Origin: Opitutaceae bacterium
Lineage (GTDB): Bacteria; Verrucomicrobiota; Verrucomicrobiia; Opitutales; Opitutaceae
NCBI GenBank assembly: GCA_030648295.1
Contig: JAUSID010000188.1
Span: 1-64,000, forward strand
Reading direction: 5' to 3'
Length of the DNA: 64,000 bases
In this document: one piece after another, positions 59,713 through 64,000 of the stretch
How positions within the stretch are numbered: the stretch's first letter is position 1
How the letters are laid out: each line of letters opens with the position of its first letter
Program-made: the position numbers and the translations under genes
Notes under the pieces: generated by a model
Database searches by the model: none
Seen by the model: the letters and a program-made list of their open reading frames with translations, nothing else
Told to the model about the DNA's origin: nothing

Positions 59713-60402
59713 ATGAAAAAACTGCTTGTTTGTCTCGTTGCCGCCGCCGTCGGACCCGCGGCATTCGCCGCCACTCCCTTCGAAGGAAAGGTCACGTTCA
59801 AGATGACCGCGCCCCGCGGTGCACCGCAGGAAATGCGCTACGCGATCAAAGGCGACAAGGTGCGAATCGAAATGCCCGGCCAGCAGGAAATGGGCGGCAT
59901 GATCATGGATACTTCGAAGCGCGAGATGCTCGTGCTCATGGACGCGCAACGAATGTACATGGTGATGCCGATGGGAGAGGTCACCAATGCGGTGGCGGAA
60001 AAGTCCGGCCCCGAAGCAACATTGGAGAAAACCGGCGAGACGGAAAAAATCCTCGGCTACACGGCGGAGAAGTACATCTCGACGTATCAGGGTTCCAAGA
60101 CGGAGCTCTGGCTCGCCGAGGGACTTGGCTCGTTCACGGGCATGGCGAAGAACCCAATGGGCGGCGGCCGCGGCGGCTCGGCGCCGAAAGCCTGGGAACG
60201 CTCACTCGCGGGAAAGCCGCTGTTTCCGCTGCGCGTCGTCGATCGCGACAAGTCCGGCAAGGAATCCTTCCGGATGGAGGCGACCTCAATCGACAAACAG
60301 GCGCTCCCCGACGGGATGTTCACCCCGCCGGCCGATTACCAAAAGATGGACATGGGTGGCATGATGATGCCGGGGATGATGCGGGGCATGCCGAAGCGGT
60401 AA
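59713..60402 (+). CDS. Exported DUF4412-like protein
   Basis: A 229-residue protein with a signal peptide (MKKLLVCLVAAAVGPAAFAA-TPFEG). Mature part FEGKVTFKMTAPRGAPQEMRYAIKGDKVRIEMPG, then many Met residues (MGGMIMDTSKREMLVLMDAQRMYMVMPMGE) and a final Met/Gly-rich tail MDMGGMMMPGMMRGMPKR. This fits DUF4412, a LolA-like exported fold. The Met-rich tail could bind copper, an inference. No neighbours in the same direction are close. Confidence 0.8.
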   Translation: MKKLLVCLVAAAVGPAAFAATPFEGKVTFKMTAPRGAPQEMRYAIKGDKVRIEMPGQQEMGGMIMDTSKREMLVLMDAQRMYMVMPMGEVTNAVAEKSGPEATLEKTGETEKILGYTAEKYISTYQGSKTELWLAEGLGSFTGMAKNPMGGGRGGSAPKAWERSLAGKPLFPLRVVDRDKSGKESFRMEATSIDKQALPDGMFTPPADYQKMDMGGMMMPGMMRGMPKR

Positions 60403-60501
60403 GCCGCAGCCACAATTTCTTAAGGTCAGCGGCTTCTCATCCCGGCTGACGGCCGATTGCCCGGCCGACCTGCGCCGTCCGCAATCCGGGGCGGCCCGGG
60501 A

Positions 60502-61269
60502 TTATTCTTTCTCGTTTGCCGCCGGCGCTTTCGCCGTCGATTTCGGCCGCGTGAACGTTTCGGCCGTAATCTGTGGGTTGGGATCGATGCGTTCGATCTT
60601 CGTCTGCTGCGTGCCCTTGCCATCGACAATCAACGTGACCTCATGCGGAAGCAGCACTCCCTTGACCGGCCGGAAATCGTCGAAGCGGGTGGCAATCTGC
60701 ATCGGCCGTCCACCGGGCGTCTTCCGCTGTTCGATGCGGAAGCTGATCAGATAAGTGTCCGGATCGAGGAGCAGCGAATAGGTTTCCCGCAGCTTGCGCG
60801 TGGCGAGCAGCCGGAGGAACTTTCGCCCGTCCACATTGACTTCGCCCGCGAAATCAAAGGTGAACCCACGCTTTTCGCCCGCGACCAACGGGTCATCGAA
60901 TTCCGCGTCGGCAGTGAAGATCTTCACGTTCGATTCCGCCATGTCGCGGTAGCGCGGCGGCCAGGTGCCGGTGTCGAACTCCCAGGGCGGTTCCTTGCCG
61001 TCGGTCGCCTGCACCAGCGTGCGGCCACCGGCCTGGGTCTCGAGTCTCACGCGATCCGGCCGCGCCGCAATCATCGTGAACCGGACCAGTTGTCCGCCCG
61101 CAATGACCATTCCATGGGCCCGCAACGCCGCGAGCGCCTCGATCCGCTCGCGACCGCCGATCGCCTCGATGTGGATTCGCGCGAGGTCCGCTGCGCGATC
61201 AGCCCACGCCTCCGTGAGTCCAATCATCATCGAGCCGAAAGCCAGGAGAGCGCAAAACCGCAAACGCAT
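60502..61269 (-). CDS. Exported LolA-like outer-membrane-lipoprotein-sorting-fold protein
   Basis: A 255-residue protein. The start at 61269 gives a signal peptide (MRLRFCALLAFGSMMIGLTEAWA-DRA). The mature region ARIHIEAIGGRERIEALAALRAHGMVIAG and the following beta-rich part resemble LolA/outer membrane lipoprotein sorting proteins and their many relatives (YLISFRIEQRKTPGGRPMQIATRFDDFRPVKGVLLPHEV). Probably periplasmic, binding a hydrophobic ligand. It is divergent from the phosphoesterase gene with 99 bp between. Confidence 0.75.
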   Translation of the reverse strand: MRLRFCALLAFGSMMIGLTEAWADRAADLARIHIEAIGGRERIEALAALRAHGMVIAGGQLVRFTMIAARPDRVRLETQAGGRTLVQATDGKEPPWEFDTGTWPPRYRDMAESNVKIFTADAEFDDPLVAGEKRGFTFDFAGEVNVDGRKFLRLLATRKLRETYSLLLDPDTYLISFRIEQRKTPGGRPMQIATRFDDFRPVKGVLLPHEVTLIVDGKGTQQTKIERIDPNPQITAETFTRPKSTAKAPAANEKE

Positions 61270-61368
61270 CGTCGCGCAGTCGAGCGGTCCTTCGGCGCCG
61301 ATGACAAGGTATTTTCGCCAGCAAATCCGGTTGCACCAAGACTGCGGGCCCGCCACTCCTCCACCCCC

Positions 61369-62181
61369 GTGCCTGGCCACCTCACCCGCATCCTGTCGGA
61401 CATCCACTATGGCGACCGGGCCAGCATCGTCGGGAATCTCGGCCAGCTGCAACCGCTCACGGAATCGGCGGCCTGTCTTGTCCTCAACGGTGACACGCTC
61501 GACACGCGCGCCGGGCCGCTTCCCGCTCACACCCAGACGTGCCGCGAGGAGGTCCAGGCGTTCGCCGCCAGCCTGCCCGAAGCGGTGCTTATTTCGGGCA
61601 ATCATGATCCCGACTTGGTCCCGAAACACATGTTGGAGCTGGCCGGCGGCCAGGTGATCGTGACGCACGGGGACGTGCTTTTTGATGACATCGTGCCCTG
61701 GGGCCGTGATGCGCACCTGATTCGCCGGCGCATCGCCGCGGCTCTCGCCGCTCGCGTCGGCGGCCGGCTTGGTCTCGATGAGCGTTTTGCGATTTGGCGC
61801 GCAGTCGCCGCAACGATCCCGCAACGTCACCAGTCCGAACGCAACCCGCTGAAATACGCGGTGCGGTTCGCCGCCGACACGGTCTGGCCGCCGCTCCGGA
61901 TCGTGCGAATTCTTCGGGCCTGGAAAAGGGCGCCGTCACTTGCGGCGGATTTTGCGCGCGAGCACTGGCCCGGCGCGCGATTCATCGTGATTGGTCACAC
62001 CCATCGGCCGGGAGTGTGGTCGCCGGCTGGCGGGCCCGTGGTGATTAATACCGGATCGTTCTGTCCACCCCTCGGCGGATTCGCGGTAGACATCGAGCCG
62101 GCGCGGTTACAGGTGCGGCAGATCCAACGCCGCGGCCACGCGTTTCATGCCGATCGGCTGATTGCGACGTTTGCTTTGTAA
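61369..62181 (+). CDS. Metallophosphoesterase (LpxH-like)
   Basis: About 270 residues, starting at GTG 61369. The metal-binding blocks are all present: RILSDIHYGDR (DxH), VLNGDTLDTR (GD), LISGNHDPDLV (GNHD), IVTHGDVLFDD and VIGHTHRPGVW (GHxH). The long region between GNHD-type and the last motif is helical. This set is shared with LpxH-type UDP-2,3-diacylglucosamine hydrolases, but identity with LpxH cannot be claimed from motifs alone. The long upstream frame is antisense to the LolA-like gene. Confidence 0.8.
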   Translation: MPGHLTRILSDIHYGDRASIVGNLGQLQPLTESAACLVLNGDTLDTRAGPLPAHTQTCREEVQAFAASLPEAVLISGNHDPDLVPKHMLELAGGQVIVTHGDVLFDDIVPWGRDAHLIRRRIAAALAARVGGRLGLDERFAIWRAVAATIPQRHQSERNPLKYAVRFAADTVWPPLRIVRILRAWKRAPSLAADFAREHWPGARFIVIGHTHRPGVWSPAGGPVVINTGSFCPPLGGFAVDIEPARLQVRQIQRRGHAFHADRLIATFAL

Positions 62182-62232
62182 TCTGGCGTTGCGCACCTTC
62201 CTCCGCGCGGAGCGAATCCGAAAACCAAAACC

Positions 62233-62523
62233 ATGAGCATCGAGTTCGGCTGGTGGAACAAAGACGATGACGGCAAGTATCAGGTGAACGTTGCCGTCCA
62301 CGGCGGAAACATCTCGTGGACGCGCAAGCAGGGCCACCACAGCACGTGGGAAGCGCACACGCCGAGCGAGGACGATCGCGCGAGGCTCATCACGGAGGCG
62401 GAGCGCCGCGTGCCGCGCCGGCTGATTTCGCAGAAGCAGTTCGACGAGATCAAACGCCTGAGCGAAAATTTGGGTCCGGGCGGATTGTCTGGCCGCCGAC
62501 ATCGCAGTTCACCGGAACTCTGA
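62233..62523 (+). CDS. Small conserved-looking hypothetical protein
   Basis: A 96-residue protein, MSIEFGWWNKDDDGKYQVNV, with a Trp-rich N-terminus and a charged C-terminal half (EDDRARLITEAERRVPRRLISQKQFDEIKRL). It has no membrane segments and no motif I recognise. The even amino acid composition and good codon use make it a real gene. It lies 51 bp after the phosphoesterase. Confidence 0.65.
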   Translation: MSIEFGWWNKDDDGKYQVNVAVHGGNISWTRKQGHHSTWEAHTPSEDDRARLITEAERRVPRRLISQKQFDEIKRLSENLGPGGLSGRRHRSSPEL

Positions 62524-62533
62524 GCCCCCGGCT

Positions 62534-62560
62534 CCTGGGAGCGCGGGCGTCTCGCCCGCA
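62534..62560. repeat. Family A dispersed palindrome
   Basis: CCTGGGAGCGCGGGCGTCTC followed by GCCCGCA. It lies between the stop codons of convergent genes and may act there as a hairpin. Fits the 16227-16254 copy in having GTCTCG in the loop. Confidence 0.85.
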
Positions 62561-62581
62561 CTGGCCTGGCGGGCTGGAAGT

Positions 62582-63109
62582 TCATCCTTCTCCGTCGACT
62601 TTCAGCCGTTCCGCCACCATCGGCCAAATCAGATTGAAGGAGGGGCAGAAATCATCCGGCCGCGCCGCGAGTCGCGCCAACACTTCATCGGGCGCCACCC
62701 ATTCGCCGTATTGGATTTCCGCCGGGTCGAGCGTGAGCGGTCCGTCGTGACGAAGGTGGTATACCCAGACGAACTCCCATCCCGTCGGTTCGCAGGCATC
62801 GATTCGAAACCAGCGCTCCGGCGCAACCGCGCCGCGGATCCCGATTTCCTCGTACAGCTCGCGAACCGCGGCCGCATCGTAATCCTCGCCGGCGTCGAGG
62901 TGACCGGAGCAGGACGAGTCCCATTTTCCCGGGGAGAGATCCTTCAGCCGCGAGCGCTTCTGCAAAAAAACGCGTCCCGCCGAATCGAACACCAGCACGT
63001 GGACCGCACGGTGCCACCAGCCATTCGCATGCACGTCGCGCCGCGTCGCGCGGCGGAGGACCTCGTCGCGCTCGTTGACGACATCAAACCACTCTTCCGT
63101 CGCGCTCAC
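62582..63109 (-). CDS. Nudix hydrolase (isopentenyl-diphosphate isomerase-like group)
   Basis: A 175-residue protein with the Nudix box SGHLDAGEDYDAAAVRELYEEIGI (about 67-90), which keeps the Gx5Ex7REUXEEXGU pattern. The N-terminus EEWFDVVNERDEVLRRATRRDVHANGWWHRAVHVLVFD is that of the YfcD/IDI-like branch. Substrate unknown for this branch. Convergent with the small hypothetical gene. Confidence 0.9.
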   Translation of the reverse strand: MSATEEWFDVVNERDEVLRRATRRDVHANGWWHRAVHVLVFDSAGRVFLQKRSRLKDLSPGKWDSSCSGHLDAGEDYDAAAVRELYEEIGIRGAVAPERWFRIDACEPTGWEFVWVYHLRHDGPLTLDPAEIQYGEWVAPDEVLARLAARPDDFCPSFNLIWPMVAERLKVDGEG

Positions 63110-63127
63110 GGCGGCAGCGCGGGGGCC

Positions 63128-63427
63128 TTATTCCGCATCGTAGATCTGGACGCGGTTCCAGAACGTCTTGAAGCGATCGATGAACACGTGGTGGATCGGA
63201 TCGAGCTGATAGGCGTCGTGGGCGGCGACGTTCTTGCACAGCACCGTCAGCGCCACCGAATACGAGTCGTCGATGATCGGCCGCTTTTCGGTTCCCGCCG
63301 GAGTGCCGACGTAGATTTTGTCGACCGACTTGATGCCACCGAGCGACTCCACGCCGCGGCGAAAATCGGCGCGCTGCGCGTCGGTGAGTTCGGGTTTGAG
63401 CCAGAAGTAAACGGTGTGGACCAGCAT
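63128..63427 (-). CDS. Dabb-domain (stress-responsive A/B barrel) protein
   Basis: A 99-residue ferredoxin-like barrel protein: MLVHTVYFWLKPELTDAQRADF, DKIYVGTPAGTEKRPIIDDSYSVALTVLC, and DAYQLDPIHHVFIDRFKTFWNRVQIYD, which is the closing Dabb segment with the His pair. Dimeric Dabb proteins have varied roles, some catalytic. It lies 18 bp before the Nudix gene on the same strand and is probably co-transcribed with it. Confidence 0.9.
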   Translation of the reverse strand: MLVHTVYFWLKPELTDAQRADFRRGVESLGGIKSVDKIYVGTPAGTEKRPIIDDSYSVALTVLCKNVAAHDAYQLDPIHHVFIDRFKTFWNRVQIYDAE

Positions 63428-63615
63428 GGGTGTGAAAATGAGTTTCGCCTTTTGAGTTCAGGGCCGGCGGGGCGCAATCCCAAACCTCGGCATCGGAAAG
63501 TCGGACGAAACCGACATCGATTCCCAAGTGAACCGGGGGCTCGGCGACGGGTGTCCGCGCCGCGGCGTGACTTCGTCCTTGCGGGCTGAAGTTTGCCGGT
63601 GGCACGCTTCGGTCC

Positions 63616-64000
63616 GTGTCCGCCGCCCCCGTTCACGATCTGCGTCTGTTATTCTTGGCGCGGATGTCGCGGATGTTTGGGTACGGAATGCTGGGCGTGG
63701 TGCTTGTCTTGTACCTCGTTCGACTAGGGTTCAGCGGCGCACAAATCGGCGTACTGCTCTCGCTGACGCTGCTCGGTGATGTGGCGATTTCTCTCTGGCT
63801 CACGGCCCGCGCGGATCAATGGGGTCGCCGGAAAACGATGCTCATCGGCGCGGCGCTCATGGCCGGGAGCGGCGCCACGATGGCGATGAGCGGGAATTTC
63901 ATCGTTCTTCTCATCGCCGCGACGCTCGGCGTAATCAGCCCAAGCGGCGGCGAAGCCGGCCCGTTTCAATCGGTCGAACAGGCCTGCCTGGCGCAAGCCG
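63616..64000 (+). CDS. MFS transporter, N-terminal part (cut by window end)
   Basis: Starts at GTG 63616 and stays open to the window end, about 128 residues. It has three or four membrane helices (for example RMFGYGMLGVVLVLYLVRLGFSG) and TARADQWGRRKTMLIGAALMAGSG, the loop signature of major facilitators (DRxGRR type, here ADQWGRRK). A GTG start is used because it precedes the first helix. Substrate cannot be judged. Confidence 0.8.
   Translation, partial: MSAAPVHDLRLLFLARMSRMFGYGMLGVVLVLYLVRLGFSGAQIGVLLSLTLLGDVAISLWLTARADQWGRRKTMLIGAALMAGSGATMAMSGNFIVLLIAATLGVISPSGGEAGPFQSVEQACLAQA

Noticed and set aside
60457-61368. Long N-terminal extension of the phosphoesterase frame
   Set aside because: It is antisense to the LolA-like gene and shows no domain; the metal-binding fold starts directly after GTG 61369.

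Overview
The window is a 64-kb piece of a high-GC bacterial chromosome. The gene content suggests a member of the Verrucomicrobiota, possibly Opitutaceae-like. This is inferred from several PQQ/beta-propeller proteins, a Tat-exported Gfo/Idh/MocA oxidoreductase, a DUF5069 protein, a MoxR/BatA-BatD block, and an unusual load of short dispersed repeats. No rRNA, tRNA, CRISPR array or complete insertion sequence was seen.

Layout. 0-2.1 kb: the tail of an unknown gene, a sodium:solute symporter and a DoxX-like membrane protein. 2.1-7.3 kb: an accessory island with five direct copies of one 27-bp repeat among a retropepsin-like protease, a Fic protein behind an operator array, an orphan type I methylase (hsdM) followed by a 30-codon hsdS stump, and a ParE-like toxin-antitoxin pair. 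7.3-16.8 kb: a possible uncharacterised pathway. A LuxC-like aldehyde dehydrogenase-fold reductase and a LuxE-sized AMP ligase run divergently from an iron alcohol dehydrogenase, a beta-propeller lipoprotein, a HemW-like radical SAM protein, a chorismate-lyase-like protein and a glycosyltransferase; a hot-dog thioesterase follows. 17.1-23.2 kb: a small membrane protein, a PaaK-like CoA ligase and an ABC exporter. 23.4-30.2 kb: a DUF433 antitoxin with a broken toxin, an MFS carrier, two secreted beta-propeller proteins and the Gfo/Idh enzyme.

30.3-37.6 kb: a metalloid-resistance block, arsR - arsD fused to a carboxymuconolactone-decarboxylase-like domain - arsA - small metal-binding protein - second arsR - PF03773-type permease - two thioredoxin-fold proteins - ccdA. 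Operators are visible before both arsR genes and the permease. 37.6-46 kb: a release-factor-like rescue protein, then MoxR, DUF58, two VWA proteins and BatD. 46-53 kb: housekeeping genes (Nudix, LOG, gluQ, mog-like, MIF-like, DUF5069, MazG-like, Hsp20) and an MFS sugar carrier. 54-58 kb: two paralogous hybrid histidine kinases, the first with two compensating single-base frameshifts. 58-64 kb: rlmJ, small conserved genes, a LolA-like secreted protein, a phosphoesterase, a second Nudix, a Dabb protein and the start of another MFS gene.

The most unusual feature is not a gene. Many intergenic gaps hold imperfect tandem arrays of a short word of about 7-9 bp, usually followed by the same word inverted, so each array can fold into a long hairpin. 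The word differs from array to array. Two other dispersed palindrome families also occur, and some copies lie inside reading frames.
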